Below the pieces are notes generated by a model. The model did not search any database. It saw nothing but the letters and a program-made list of their open reading frames with translations, and was not told the DNA's origin. A program made the translations under genes and the position numbers. DNA of 60,000 bases, from assembly GCF_964355755.1 (NCBI RefSeq), contig NC_092676.1, forward strand, positions 22,056,288 through 22,116,287, in the 5' to 3' direction. Source of the DNA: Antedon mediterranea. Lineage: Eukaryota > Echinodermata > Crinoidea > Comatulida > Antedonidae. Shown piece by piece: positions 23,301 to 38,300 of this stretch; position 1 is the stretch's first letter; every line of letters starts with the position of its first letter.

Positions 23301-26300
23301 ATACAGGTAAAGGTAAACAAGTTAGATCACAAAGAAATTGATTAATACAACTGTAGTAATACTAGAGTAATTCATTTAACACCTACTGTACAGTAACACT
23401 GCCTCTCTGTACAGTACTTTACCTAGTAGGTTCAGTCCTTGCACTCTCCACTGCAGTTGATGAATCACTAGCAATGGCATCTTCCAACAGCCGAGAAATT
23501 AGATCATCAGCTTGTACACCATCTAATGCAACAAAACAAAACTTATTCTACTGTTTAATTAGGTAAAAGCAGTATAACTTGGTAAAACATGCAATGCACA
23601 GTGCAATTTACAGTGTACCATTGTCGGATTGTCAAAACAGGCATTCCAGTCGAACAATTTACAGTACCTAATTCTGTCAATGTCTTCTTTGCCCGATTTA
23701 TAAAGCACACTATTATTATCAATAAAACACCATTCCATTAAGCAGAACTTTATTCTTAAAGAATAAAGTTCTGCAATATTGTCTGAACAAGATGTGGTTT
23801 AATGATCAGTTTTTATATTCAATCCAGCCATAATCAAATGAATTAATGAAGGAAAAGCCACATGACAAGAAGAAGTGATTTAACATACCTCTTTGAGGAG
23901 CTTTTAACTCCTTTAGTAGAAGTAAATATTTGCTGTTAATTCTGCAGTAGCTTGCCTCCATTTCAGTATTTTGGCTTAAAATAAAACATGTAATACATAC
24001 TTAAGTTTCTTTCATATTACAACAAATTGTTGTAATTTTTTACCCATCTCATTTCACTGATTTAGAGTTATTGGTACTTTTACAGTTTGTCGCAGTAAAA
24101 GGCAAATTTTAAAATTGCACACCTTCATCGATAAAATGTGTCTCGACTAATAGGGTTCTCCCTAAACTTCGTCCTCTTACAGTAATTATAATGATTTCTG
24201 GTTCCAGTAGTTAAAAGGCTTTAACCCAGTCACTACCAACTTCGCATTTATGCGAATAGGACGCCACCACTCTCAGTGCCAATTTTGCATAAATGTGAAT
24301 AGGAAATACTATATTGTTTAAATTAAACAAATACTGTTGAAATCATTAACTTCCTTAATTATTGAATAGGGAATTTCAATAAATATTTTCTGCAATGTTC
24401 ACCCCAATTAATTCAGTTATTGCCTTATAAATGACTCACAATATCAACTCATGTCCACAATTTCAGTCTGAAAATGGTGTTAAAAGTAATCATATATTAC
24501 CATGGCCGATGAAATGGCAAAATAAATGCACAGTGTACAATATATTACTTTAGGTTACAATAGTTAGTAGTAACCTAGATAGAATTCCAAGATAACTATT
24601 CACAGGGACAACTACCACCTATACAACCGTGGAATCAATTACGTCCTGGACAACTACCCTTTTGGGACAATTACAGTGATCCAGAGAGTCCATCTAGATC
24701 TGACAGTTGAAATAAAAGTCAGCCTACACTAGAAAACTTACCCAATCAATGCCTTCTCCCTGATGCCATCGTTGGTACGTAGTTGATTTAATTCAAGGAT
24801 TTCTTTGTTTAAAAACTTGTTTTGTGTTTCATATGCTTGTAATGAGTCCTAAAAGATGTAAAATGATTTACATAATCAATTAATCCACAGTTGTTGATTT
24901 TTCAAATTTTTTTATGAGTATGAACTTAGTCTTGAGGAGAATCCTGCATCACAAATACATACTACTCCTTATTAAGAATCAGTTGCCAAAATCACAATTG
25001 ATGCTTTAAAGAAAAGAATTATCATTTAGTATATACCCTAAAGGTGGTATTTCAACACAAAACTGAAAGCATCTCAACTCAAAAGCCCAGAACATTTAAA
25101 CATAACTTGTACACACTGGTTCCATGTTCCTATGAATCGTCATGCACACGGTATTCGTATAAACCACAATTAGTTGTAATCACTTCCATGTCGAAATAAG
25201 CACTTACACACTAAATTGGTTTAATAATTTGAACAAAGTGTTGAAGGTAATTTGATAAAATGCTGATAATAATTTACTTTTAGTTTATCAACTTCCTTAA
25301 TGTCAACAATTGTCTTTGGGAGAGAAGTGCCAGTTGAAGTTGAATTACCGCATGTGGTATCACTTGTTAAATCATACCCATTTGCCTGGTCACCTGACTG
25401 ATTACAATCTACTATAGCGCCATGAGGAGCTGGTCTCATAGGCTCAGCTGGAGTGCGATTTTCAAGTTCATACACCTTTTAAAAAGATAATAATATATTA
25501 TTAAGAAGTATTATGTTTCTACATTTATGATTGAACCTTTCAATAAGCTGTGTTTGTAGCTTTAATAAAGATATTCACTTTTAGGGGAAAATAAATGGTT
25601 ACATAAACCAGAATCCTATTGTCTTCCAGACAATGAACTTCCAGTTGACTATTTTTTCTTTTAAATTACAGTTTATGTATAGGTAAATAATGTTTTTTTA
25701 ATCCAACTTTTGGTCAAAGTAAATTATAATTACAGTATTTTGTGACATTAAAATGTAAAATGGTCTATTTAATTTTTTTTTTATTTACAGGTTTTTGTTT
25801 TTTTTTAAACATATTTTATTTTTTTTTAAATTAAGCATTTCATTGTCAACTACAAACAATGATCATTCTATCATAAAGCTTAGTTCCTATTGGAACGCAA
25901 CGCAAGGACATAACCGCAACACAAGCAAGTTGACCAATGATAATCCATCGCTTGTGATTGGTCAAATTAGTTGCGTTGTGCTTACGCCCTTGCATTGTGT
26001 TTTAGTGGCAACAAGGTTTGGGAAGAAAAAATAGACCTACTCTTGATGTTAGGTTCATAACTATCTCATCTTTTGCCATTATAAGTTCTTTAAACATGTT
26101 TACTTGTTCCTTTAACCCCATCACTTCTACTTCACAGGATCTTTAAAGAAAAACGAAAGTGCCCCTTTAATAAGGGTGTCTCCAAAAAAGGGATTCTACT
26201 GTATAAAAAAGGTAATAAAAATCCTATAAAAACACAAAAGAACAAAATTAGTATAATAGCATTTTACCTAAATATTTATACGAATGAATTATCCACAAAT

Positions 26301-29300
26301 AAAATCTATTCCAATTAATCAAACTCAATCAATCAATCATTATCTTTGCTAGTTACTATACTAACTATTAGTACTGGGACCCAGAAAGAAGTTAAGCACA
26401 GGTTTAGGTTTAGATGCAGAAAAAAAATATATATATTTAGAATATAATTATGTAGATTAACTTAACTATAAAAATGAAATATAATTCTTTTTATTTACAT
26501 GATTCTGAATTCATTGCTGTCTACAAGACAGTATAGGACTGTAAAGAACACATACCTAAATTGTTCTTTAATAGATTCTCTGTCACCCTGTAGTTCCCGT
26601 AGTAACTGTTCTAATTGCACAAGTTGCTTATTTTTCCGCTGTAGTATGAGTAACTTTTCTTGGTCTGTTTTACACTCTAGAAATTGAAGACTGAAAAAAA
26701 AATAAATCAAAAACATTTTGGTTAAATTTGGCAAATCAACATTACGTCAGCTTAAGCTGCATTTGCCTATAGTAAATACAGTAATATTGGACAATCTCAA
26801 ATTCACTCAAAATAATTGCAAAAGAGCGCTATAATATACTATAGAAATTGATTGAGGTAATACAAGTCCAGTGGTTGAGTGATTTAGGCAGGGGCCTCAC
26901 AAACCAAAGACATACAACTGACACAGCTACGGCTCTCCTCGACCATAGTTCTGGTGGTAGAACAAGTCTTCTTAGATAAGTGATTACTAGTTTCCAAGTG
27001 CATCTTTTGGAAGATTAGAGGTTTCCTAGTGCACTGGTCCATCTCAGCCCCTGTTGATCATATTAATGTGGCTGCCATGGATCTGTAAAGGGTCTAGTTC
27101 CATGATAATTGTGAGAAATCAAATTACGACAATAAACATAAAGTGAACTAGAGGGTACTCCGAGAGTACAAACCTCCGCCTACTGTAAAATTTCCCCTAC
27201 ATAAAATTCCCCCTGAATATATTTTTTTAAACATTTTTTTTATTAGTTCTAAGTGTAAATAGGCTAACTGCACACGACAAAGTTGTGGATGACAGTATGG
27301 TGTAATGGTTATATATCCAGCCTCTCACAGTTGAGATCACTGGTTCAAGTCCCACTGAGGTTTTTTTTTAAATTATATTTTTATTTCTTTTTTTTTTGTG
27401 GACCTTGATCTTTTACCCTGAACCTTCCAAATTTAACCACAATTATATGATAAGTCATTGATCATTGTGGCTAAGTTTGGTGAGAATCGGATAAAAAACT
27501 GTGTTCTCCAGGCAGTAAAATAGTTTTTTGTTAGTTGTGACCTTTACCTATGACCTTTTCCCCTCAAATTTGAACTCGTCCGAGCTTTTGGGGCATAGAT
27601 CATTGTGGCCAAATTTGGTGACAATCGGATAAAAAGTGTGGCCTCCAAGCTGTTCACAGACAGACAGACACACACACAAACATACAGGAGTGAAAATATA
27701 ACCTCCTTGGCGGAGGTAATAATTATCCAGTGTGCTTGTGAAACTCAAAATGAACTAGCACGGTTGACTAGTCACTAATACTAAAAAACTAGCCCTGACC
27801 TGGTAGCCTTCTCTAGGTTTGCAGCAGTGAGCTGTTGATGGAGCAGTGTGATCATCTCTTGTTTTGCCTTTGATTCATTCTCCATTGCTTCACTCTCCTC
27901 TGCCAATGAACTTATTTGATGTTGTAACTAAGAAACAAAACATTAGAATAAAATTATATAGTGTAAACAAAAAACATTTTCATTTCGTTTGTTTCTTATT
28001 TCAAATTACTTTACTCTGAAAAATAAAATGTTGTTCTTTACCTGTTGACATTTTGAACATGTGCTATCTGAACAAACATTACTGGATGTTAAAGAATTGC
28101 TTTTGGAAATCGGTGGAGTTTTTCTAAATTTAACAAGAAAATATCATTTTCAGAGGTCTATGACATTAGTGTAATATCATATTACAAAAGCAGTGACATA
28201 TACATTTCAATGCATCTTTAGTGAATTCGAGAAAGAGTATAACAACATGTGCTACAGTATATCAAAGACACAACAAGAAAAGATACCAGAAGCTGTTTCT
28301 TTCTTTACCATGGGAAATGTCAAACAAGACTTTAATCAAATACATTTGGAGGTGGGATTTTCCCTCCTTTGAAGCTGTAGGTAAAGTTACAGTACAGTTA
28401 AGATAAATACTTGATCACGTACAAAATATATATATATCTTTGTCTCATGTGTTTATATTATATAATTATATCTAATATACTAACTTTCTAAACGTTGACA
28501 TAAATCCTTCCTTAGGCTTGGCTTTTTCAGTTGTTGCTGGTTCTACATCAGCTGAATTCTGGTAATCTTCAGCTCCTGATGACCCCCGCTTGTTGGTCAC
28601 TACTCCCTCCATGCCACCAGATGACCTCTTTCTTGAAGGTAAGCTAGCATAGGCAAAAACATATATATTTCTATTGTATACACATTTTTAAAATTAAAAC
28701 CACAAACTTGTATACACATTTTTATAATTAAAACCACAAACAATAACATACTGTAATATCGTAAACAATGCTTGTTCCAGTTACACTTATAGAGTAACTA
28801 AATCTTAACAGCAAAGACCATTGAATTAAATTTAGAAGTTATCAGATTATTGAAATGAATAATAGATTAAAATGTCAAATAAAATTGAACTTTTAGCCAC
28901 TTCAAAACACTTCTGACAGGCTAAAAATATACCACATTGAACGTGATAAGAAATTCAAACAACACGTAAAACATACCGTATCTGATATCATTAATTAAAG
29001 TACCTTATTTGTGCCAGACTTTTGAGGTTGCTAAAAGCAGAGTTGAACATGCTAGCAGTCTGATTAGATTGAGTGGCAGACTCTCCTACTGAATGTTTTG
29101 GTGCCTCAAGTGGGTTCAAAATTTGAGAGTAAACTATTAAACAAGTAACAAATAATGTCCATTGACTTTTTATCTTTCATATGATATTAATGATAACAAT
29201 GGTGATTATGTAGAAAAAGAAATTATTTTGGAGATAACTAAGAGGATGATAATATATATGACGTTGACGATGATGATCAAGACGATGATGATGATGACGA

Positions 29301-32300
29301 TGTTGAAGATAAAGATAATGATGATGGTGATCTTGTTGATAGTGATACTACTGATGATACTGATGATGATGATGATGAGGTGATAAGTTGATAGTGATGA
29401 TAATTTTGTTGAAGATACTCATGATAAATAATAATAATCTTGATGGTGACACTGATCATGATACAGATGATAATGTTAATATGATTGCAATGTGATGATG
29501 ACTGTGATGATTAAAACAATGAATTCTATGGTAATGATAACTAAATTGGTCACCTGGACTTTGTTTTGATCCAACCTGAATTGCCTGTTTTGATCTTTGT
29601 GTGCTCACTAGTCCAGTAGTAGAGTACTAAATAAATACAACAACATAGTGTAGTGCATTAACAAAATCTATTCGGCATGATACTAGCCCTGTAAGTAGGA
29701 ATGATCGGTTCAAATCCCATCAGAGCCGTTTTTTTCAGAAATAATTTTGAATAGCATACCTCCTCCCCCCCCCCCCCACATTTCAATGAATAAAAAACAC
29801 ACCTAAAAAAAAGGGAAATTTTATTCAATTAACCTGCTGTTTCCATTTTGAATTACTGTCGAAAGGTAGACCTTTAAAAACAGCAGCGCAATCAGATCAG
29901 TTGAAAATAATAGACAAATAATAGATGCCAGAAATTTAATATCAATGTAATATAAAGTATTGAATGTACCTTTTCATTCTGGTTTTTTCTAGAACGTGCA
30001 AAGCAGGTCTGCAGTAAGCTGTACTGCCTACGCTTCTCCTAAATATAAAAAAAAAAAAATATTAAAAATCAACAAAACAACTCGCAGTAAATTCCAGTTC
30101 ATACATATTTTTACAGCTTGTTTCATTTCCAAGGGCCACCAATAGCAACATAAATCCACCACTCACATGATGGTATTAAAATATACAAGATTCAAACAAT
30201 GCGTGCAGAAATTCTGCAAACGACCCAGTTTGACCTGTGCACAAAACTAATTTTCTTATTACATATAACATACAACTCATTGTTTGTCTCCATTTGCAAT
30301 AAATCCCTATGCATTCCTCTTACTCCTCAACACCTTTAAAGGTTCTTGCCAAACTGAGGTATGACTAGAGGTATGACACACCATGTGTGCCAAAATGTTT
30401 TCTTTATTACCAAATTAAACTGAATCACCTTACAGAACATAGACTATAGGTTTTGATGAAGAATTTTACACAGTACAGTAGAATGTAGAATATAAAAACT
30501 ATTTTTTTAATCAGAGTGCGCTTACCCATCACAGTGGAGATAATTATTTAGAAAATCAATTTTTATTATTACCATATGGTGAGTGATTTTAATTGTTCTT
30601 TGACGCAAATTCATCATAAATATGACTGAATTATTTAATTTTTAATGTAAGTGTTGGCAAAGCTCCCATAAACAATTTATCAAGAACACGTAGCAATAAT
30701 TGAATAATTGGAACTTATTCAAAATGAATTTAATTCAAATGAATCAGAATTATTAAATTATAAACCATATACATCCTGTTAGCACAAATTATATTTAAAG
30801 TTTGGTTTCCAGTAAAAGTACAATGCATTATTTTTGCTATCAAAAGAATAGCAACCATCAATTTTTTTCAGTTTTCCTTACTTAATATCTACAGCCATAA
30901 GACATACAAGTAAAGTGAAACCAGGAAATTCACTCATCCCTGGTAAAACACACTAAAAGTATAGTTTAAAATATTGGTATATTGTTTAATATTATCAATA
31001 AGAAGTGTTTATAATTATGAAAGATAGTACTGTTTAAAATGCGTTTATTTCTTCTCCAAAAACAATTAACAGAGGTTTAGAAACCCATCCTCCTTTGAAA
31101 GATTTAAAAAAGGAAAATGGTTTAATAAATCTACAAAAACTTTTCTGGGAGAGGATACCATTCAGCCCAGCTGTTGTTAACATCCTGGATCTGTTCTTAC
31201 AGTTTGCTATGAAAACATATTTGTTTAATTAAAGCCCCATTCCCTACGTTTTTTAGATCTAATTTAAGATCACAAACTATATTTAATGTAAAAATAATAC
31301 TATATGGTCCTATTGCGATAACTTTTTTCGTCTTTAAAGGGGGGTTCCGGGTTTAAAATGAATAGTAAAAAATGTAAAATATATTTGTTTGTCTCTTGAA
31401 CGGTAAAAGTTTCAATTTATATAAGCGCCCAGTGAAGCAGAACGAAGGCTGTGAAATGAGGCCAGATTACAAGTGCAGCTACGGCAATATGACACTGTGT
31501 TACAGAATAGGAAATTCGTGAAATGGTCAATCTTCCGACGACTCGTTATCATTAACCATATCAATTACTTTTGTAAAATTATACTTATCTGATGTAATTT
31601 TAGTTGGTCTTCCCATTTATAAAGTCAATGTTCTATGAAAATTCATCAAAACAGTGAAAAATTAGATATGTTTGCACTTTACGTTTGCCGATTTTCGCAC
31701 TGACTTAGGGAAAGCCTTCAAAATCAATGAAGCGTAACGTATACATTCCTGCTGAGAGCGAGGAGAGCGAGACGACGATACACGTGCTCTATCTACCCAT
31801 GCCTGGCATCGTCACGTGATAAGCAGATACAGTATACAATACCAAACTGGTCGGGTCGAGTATACCCCGTCTATAATTACAACATGAACGATGTACAGTA
31901 TTTGATTGAAGGTCGACTCGACCTACCGCAATGGTATAGATAATATAGCTCGAATGAGAGAGTTGGAATATTTGTAAACATAAGTATTGCTAATTTTAAG
32001 AAGTGTAGCCTAGTAAAAGGCCTGGTAGTATCAATTCGCATAGGGTCTACTACACTAGCTAGCTCAATTTTTAACTGGGCCGGATCGGCTAGGTCTCCTT
32101 CCTACTACTGGTCTACTTGCTTGATGCAGTAGTATCCGCTTTTTTGGAGAGTAAACTAGGCCTATTTTAGGCCTACTTAGACGATCGGGACATCATACGT
32201 GCGGACGGCGAATGGCGATATTTACAGCCGATTTTGCAGAATGTTTTAGGTTTAGATTGTTTAGGAGTTTGGTTGATAGGATGGGTTTGGAATCCACTGA

Positions 32301-35300
32301 GTTTTGTTATTTATGGGCCAATCGTTTAGTAGTGGGCCAATCGTTTAGTAGTAGGCTAGCTAGGCCCATGATGGGCCCCAATGTTTTAGCGTTTTAATCT
32401 CTAGTCAGAATGGCTCTCACCCATGAAAAAAAAATGATTTAGGCTAGGCCTAGCCTAGTACGTGAAGCCGATAGTACGATCTGTACTATTCGAGGTATAA
32501 AAATAGTATATAATTTATGACTCCGTAATCTGTACTAAATTTTGTATTTTATTAAATGTCAAATAAATATATGCTACTACTGTTATTATTACACATTAGG
32601 CCTAGCTTAGAAAACCTACAAATAATGTATTTCACAATGATCGGGTGGTCGTCGTTTGACAGGGGAGATTGAAAAACACAACGTACATGACGTCGCGAGT
32701 TTGGAATCCACTGATGACGTGTTTTGTGAATATCTCATGAATATTAATGAGCTTCCCTAAGCTGCTGAAAAACAGACTTTCCATGAATTTACCCTAAAAT
32801 GTATATGAAATTTTATTTTTTTATTTCTCGTTATTATTTCTTCATTCTGACATGTCTATATTTTTATAATATTTTTTATTTAATAAATAAACGATATTTA
32901 AAAGCAATTTTAAACCCAGAATCCCCCTTTAAACGGTTAAAAATGTGAAAAATACATCGATTCTAATAATTATAGCGGCCCGCTATAAATCCCAAAATGC
33001 ATTACGCGCGGATTGATATTTTTGTTTTTCACCTGTAATTCGCCCACTTTTCGATCGATCGTGAAGCCAAAACAAATGGAAGACTCCTAACTTTTCAGCG
33101 AAAATACCGGGTTTTCCCCAATTTGTATCAACGGAGTCTGGCAAAAATAGAAAGACAATTAATGCAGCAACTATACAACGTCAGGCTAGGTATATAGCTA
33201 GCGTACGATGTTCGTACGTTATCGATGTTTACCAGCTAGGCCTACAAAACTAAGCCTAGCTAGGCTAGGCCTAAGACCGTCCACGAGAGGTCGATCGCCG
33301 CGAGCTACTTAGGTAGTGCATTGTTTCTCACTTTTTATCATAATTTACCATAAAACGTACATTTAAGACAAGGAATGACATGGTTTAATGTTTTTAAAGT
33401 GATATATATGTAGTATTTTCCAAAAAACGTCCAAAATTGCAGGGAAGGGGTCTTTAAATGACATTGTTATTAGACAATATCTATATAGATCCGCCCTTGA
33501 AAAAAGTTTTTTTCTCTGAAAAAAGTAGGCCTATCATACCACCAGATAGCAACCAGTCTTGCCTCTGTCTTAGGATGGATACAATTTCTAGGTAGACAAC
33601 ACTTTTTTAAAATACATGCACATTGGGCTAGTAGAAATTACCAGTTATCATGACTACGCAGAAAATAACAACTGCAAAAAAATGTTCTATTGATTTTACT
33701 AGCCCGCATGCCACTATTTGGTAGCCCACATAATGAAACTTGTTTACACTAACCTGAAGCTCCTGTAACCAATACATCATTGTGTGTCGGTCATTCGCCT
33801 GCAGATGATACTGTCGCCCATCAGAGCTGAACAAACCGAGGCATAAAAACAACAAATAGCATATAGTAGAAAACACCTTACTAGTGTTTCCTGCCAATAA
33901 TCAAAAACTAATTTGTCATCAATTACACAAAGCATTAAAGAACACTTACTGTTGATTAAATTTAGGTTATTAATTCAAGATTGAAAATCTAAACATCCGA
34001 TAGGAACATGCAATCAAAATAACATCGCTCTCCAGGCTTAATAATATTAATAGACTATCCAAACATTAAAATAAGTACAACTGGTGATGTTACAATTCCT
34101 GCACTGTGTATCAAACAACACTCACTGTAGTAAAGGAAATAACACTGTAAAAGAATATCTCTTCACAATGTTGATGTGTATCAGTGCATTGTTATTCAAA
34201 ATTCATTTTTTTTGCTACAAAATCTAGAGATTAAAGAACAAAGGCATTTTTTAGGCTTCATTTCACATATTATACAAAATTCCCAAAGAAGAGGTATCAG
34301 AAAAATTAGCAAGTAAAGAACAGATTCAATTTAAAGTATAGTTTGCTATTATTATGGTTCCCTTTGTAAAAATATTCAATAAAAATCAGTGTTGGTGCCC
34401 ACATTTTTCCCATGAAATACAACAATCAAATCTTTGTCTACGTTTAAAGCTACAGTATGTTAAAGATCTGTCTACACTATCAAACTAGTTTGACAAAATA
34501 AAGTGTTATTTGCCCAAATATAATAGTGATATGACCAAATATGGTAGTGATATGACATCATCGGGTCCATATATGGGCACATCAAAAGTTTTTGTCACAT
34601 AAAGTTTAATAGTGTAGACAAAATAAAAACAAAGTGCTTAGTACTATCAATGACCTCACAGTAGGTACAATATTATTTTCCAGACAGATTACTAAACTAC
34701 ATTTGACTCTCTTTGTCTGTCCACTGTAACTTTCATTTTTCATAAATCAAGTTTATACAGTACTTTTATAATTTACTATTTTTTCAGACAATAGTTCATT
34801 TATCCCACAGCAATGTTATAATCATTATTTAAATCTCTGTCTATGCTATCATACTTTATGTGATGTGCCTATGGACATGATGGTGTCATATCACTACCAT
34901 ATTTAAGAATATCACTACCATTATTTGAGCACATCACACTTTTTTGTCAAACTAGTTGATAGTGTAGACAGAGCTTTAAAGAAACTTGCTAATCAGTAGG
35001 TGAAATTTTTTTTTATTTATTTATTTTTTTAAAGATTTTTTGTACGTTTATCACAATTTGTTATTGATGGTGCAGGAGGTAGAGAAGACAAGACTATAGC
35101 GGAGAGCTGAAGGATGAGCGCCCCCAGTCGGGATCTACAAACCCTGTCTTATAAAAATTATTTCTCACCTGATATCGAAGTTAAACTGTCCATTCTCCTG
35201 AGAGGCAACGTCATAGTTGAATGATGCTGTAGATATATCAATGTGCCTAAATAAAAATAATGAAAAAAAGAAAGTTCATTTCCCTCTAGCAGTATACACT

Positions 35301-38300
35301 CTTTGCTTTAATTAAAAGTATACTGTAGCTTTCACACAGTATAATTGCTAAACTGTACACATTCTTCGTAATATGACAATATACCACATTGATATTACAA
35401 CAATATCACATTAAAACACCGGTTTTTGTCAGATCACCAAGTTAAGCAACGTTGGGCCAAGTAAGTAATTTAAAAGGAGACTTAGGAATACCAACCAATA
35501 TGATTGGTCGAAGTGGGTGCATCACATCACAATATGAAAATATTAATTTGTGCGCAATGTATGCTGGGATTTATAGCGGGCGACTAAAATTATTATTATT
35601 AGAATCGACTTATTTTTTAACCGTTTAAAGATGAAAAAAAAATGTTACAATACTGTAGGTCTATAAAGTATTTATTTTTACATAAAATGTAGTGTGTGAC
35701 CTTAAATTAGGTCAAAAAACGTAAATGTCTTTGTCAATGCTACTTCCCACTTTAAATAAGTACATGTACATATTAAGAACAAATTCGCAAAGTAATTCTC
35801 AGGTCGTTCTCAAACCCACAACCTCCAGATAACTAGCCTGTTATTTGCTTAGTACTTATATTTATTATTAATGTATATTATTATTCATAATAATATTTGA
35901 AAAAAACAGACTTACCCAAGTGGTAACAGATCCTGCTTGGTTCTGTAGTAATAGAGATGACAAGTACGTTGTTCAAAAACAAACCTTTAAATTATTAATA
36001 ATAAATAAAAATAATGCTTATTATTATATTATTATACTATTATTATATTATAATAAGATGCACTGAAATCAGATATTGTACGTCATGATAAACACTGGAA
36101 TACTGTAATGTAACAACTATTCTTATTGGTTAAAGACCCCTTCCCTGCAATTTTGGACGTTTTTTGGAAAATAATACATATATATCACTTTAAAAACATT
36201 AAACCATGTCATTCCTTGTCTTAAATGTACGTTTTATGGTAAATTATGATAAAAAGTGAGAAACAATGCACTACCTAAGTAGCTCGCGGCGATCGACCTC
36301 TCGTGGACGGTCTTAGGCCTAGCCTAGCTAGGCTTAGTTTTGTAGGCCTAGCTGGTAAACATCGGTAACGTACGAACATCGTACGCTAGCTATATACGTT
36401 GTCAGTTATTTGCTGCATTAATTGTCTTTCTATTTTTGCCAGACTCCGTTGATACAAATTGGGGAAAACCCGGTATTTTCGCTGAAAAGTTAGGAGTCTT
36501 CCATTTGTTTTGGCCTCACGATCGATCGAAAAGTGGGCGAATTACAGGTGAAAACAAAATATCAATCCGCGCGCAATGCATTTTGGGATTTATAGCGGGC
36601 CGCTATAATTATTAGAATCGGCTTATTTTTCACATTTTTAACCGTTTAAAGACGAAAAAAGTTATCGCAATAGGACCATATAGTATTATTTTTACATTAA
36701 ATATAGTTTGTGATCTTAAATTAGATCTAAAAAACGTAGGGAATGGGGCTTTAAGTATGAATAATTGATGGAATATAGTGCATTCAATGTATTACTCTAC
36801 GGTAATTCCCTATTAATTAATTATAATTATTAGAATCGGCTTATTTTTCACATTTTTAACCGTTTAAAGACGAAAAAAGTTATCGCAATAGGACCATATA
36901 GTATTATTTTTACATTAAATATAGTTTGTGATCTTAAATTAGATCTAAAAAACGTAGGGAATGGGGCTTTAAGTATGAATAATTGATGGAATATAGTGCA
37001 TTCAATGTATTACTCTACGGTAATTCCCTACTTGCATTGAATGCTATGAAGTGTTTCTGAAAGTGCACAAAAGTGAAAATTATGTACATTCTGTACAGAA
37101 GTGTATGGTTTGAAACCACTTCAGTATCTCTTTCCTTCCTCACTAGTAATGTATACTCTATACAGTTTACAATACAAAAATAAAGCGTTGTCTACACTAT
37201 CAAACAAAAATGACAACAAATGTAATGTGCCCATATGGACATGATGTACCAAGTTTCTACATTCCGCGTATATAGATATACGCGCCGCAAACTGTGTGGA
37301 ATACATACATTGTTCACGGAAAAAAGTAAAAGATTTAATTTCAAATGAAATTCATGGCCTAGAATTTCATAAACCAAGCAGAAAAAATGAATCGGAGTTA
37401 GTAAGCATCAAGGATACTCGGGACAGATCCATACAGATTACTTTGCAGGGTATGAATATGCAAGCTGACATCGAAACAATTTTTAATGCTGCAACCATTC
37501 TCAGGAAAGCAATAACAAATGCTGGTAAATGGACCTTCACGGGTATGTTGATCGACACAAATGATTCTCATGTACCGTGTGAACTTTATACCTTTTTTTG
37601 ATGGGTTCTACAGGGTACTAAATCATACAATATGCCAAAAGGTAAACGAGCAAATTAGTAGATAGACGTGTGAAGATTCTTGCCGAGAGCACTGTTTGTC
37701 ATTGCCTGTCGGATTGTCAGGTTAGTCACAAATCTGATGAAGTAAGATGTCGTCGTGAAATGCCAACAGCGCTTGGCATTGGTATTGCTGTAAGACATGC
37801 AACTAGAGGAAAGAAGATTATTATTTAACCTTCTTCATAGGTTTGGTTGTTCAGTGCCTTATGAACGAATTCAAAAGGTAGAAACTCAAATAGCTAACCA
37901 GGTTTTGCACAGAATGCAAGTAAACAATGGTTTATATACCTGAAATATTGTTCCTGGAAGACACATCTTTTTTGCGGTAGATAATGTCGACTTTGCAGAG
38001 AATACTCTGAATGGAAAGCGCACTCTTCATGGAACAGCTATGGCAATATATCAGAGGCGTAGACTAGATGATGTAACTCCAAATTTACAACTCTCAGGTG
38101 AAGCCCAAGATAAGACAATAAAAGAGCTACCCTCAACAGTCACAGATCTACTTCCTTGTAAAATGCCTAAGAAGCCCACACCAACTTACTCAACATTTAC
38201 CCTAAGTGAACTTCATCCAGGTATTACTGCTATACGCATGACATGACTTGGTTGTTAGGACAGGCTTTATCAACTCACATAGCCGATTATCAACCGCTAG

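Larger units (their letters stand above)
22936..30038 (-). other. Linker and coiled-coil exons of the RabGAP
   Basis: Exons 6-19. Exons 7-10 encode a Ser/Thr/Lys-rich linker of low complexity. Exons 11-13 and 15-16 are rich in Glu, Gln, Leu and Lys with heptad-like spacing (for example QRKNKQLVQLEQLLRELQ), typical of the rod that in TBC1D2 binds partners such as Rac1 (family knowledge). Exon 18 carries the EYDQYGF segment that precedes the TBC domain in the family. Confidence 0.8.

Noticed and set aside
27291-27360. Functional tRNA gene
   Set aside because: A- and B-box-like sequences are present but no cloverleaf could be paired; better explained as a SINE head.
27548-27748. 66-residue open frame with LCVCLSVCEQ
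   Set aside because: Common spurious translation of a dispersed repeat with GACAGACA runs; no start context or neighbours.
29162-29459. Met-rich and Ser-rich open frames
   Set aside because: Direct translations of the GAT microsatellite on both strands.
37121-37377. Minus-strand 61-residue frames
   Set aside because: Shadows of the element 1 left end; no motif, and opposite to the coding strand.
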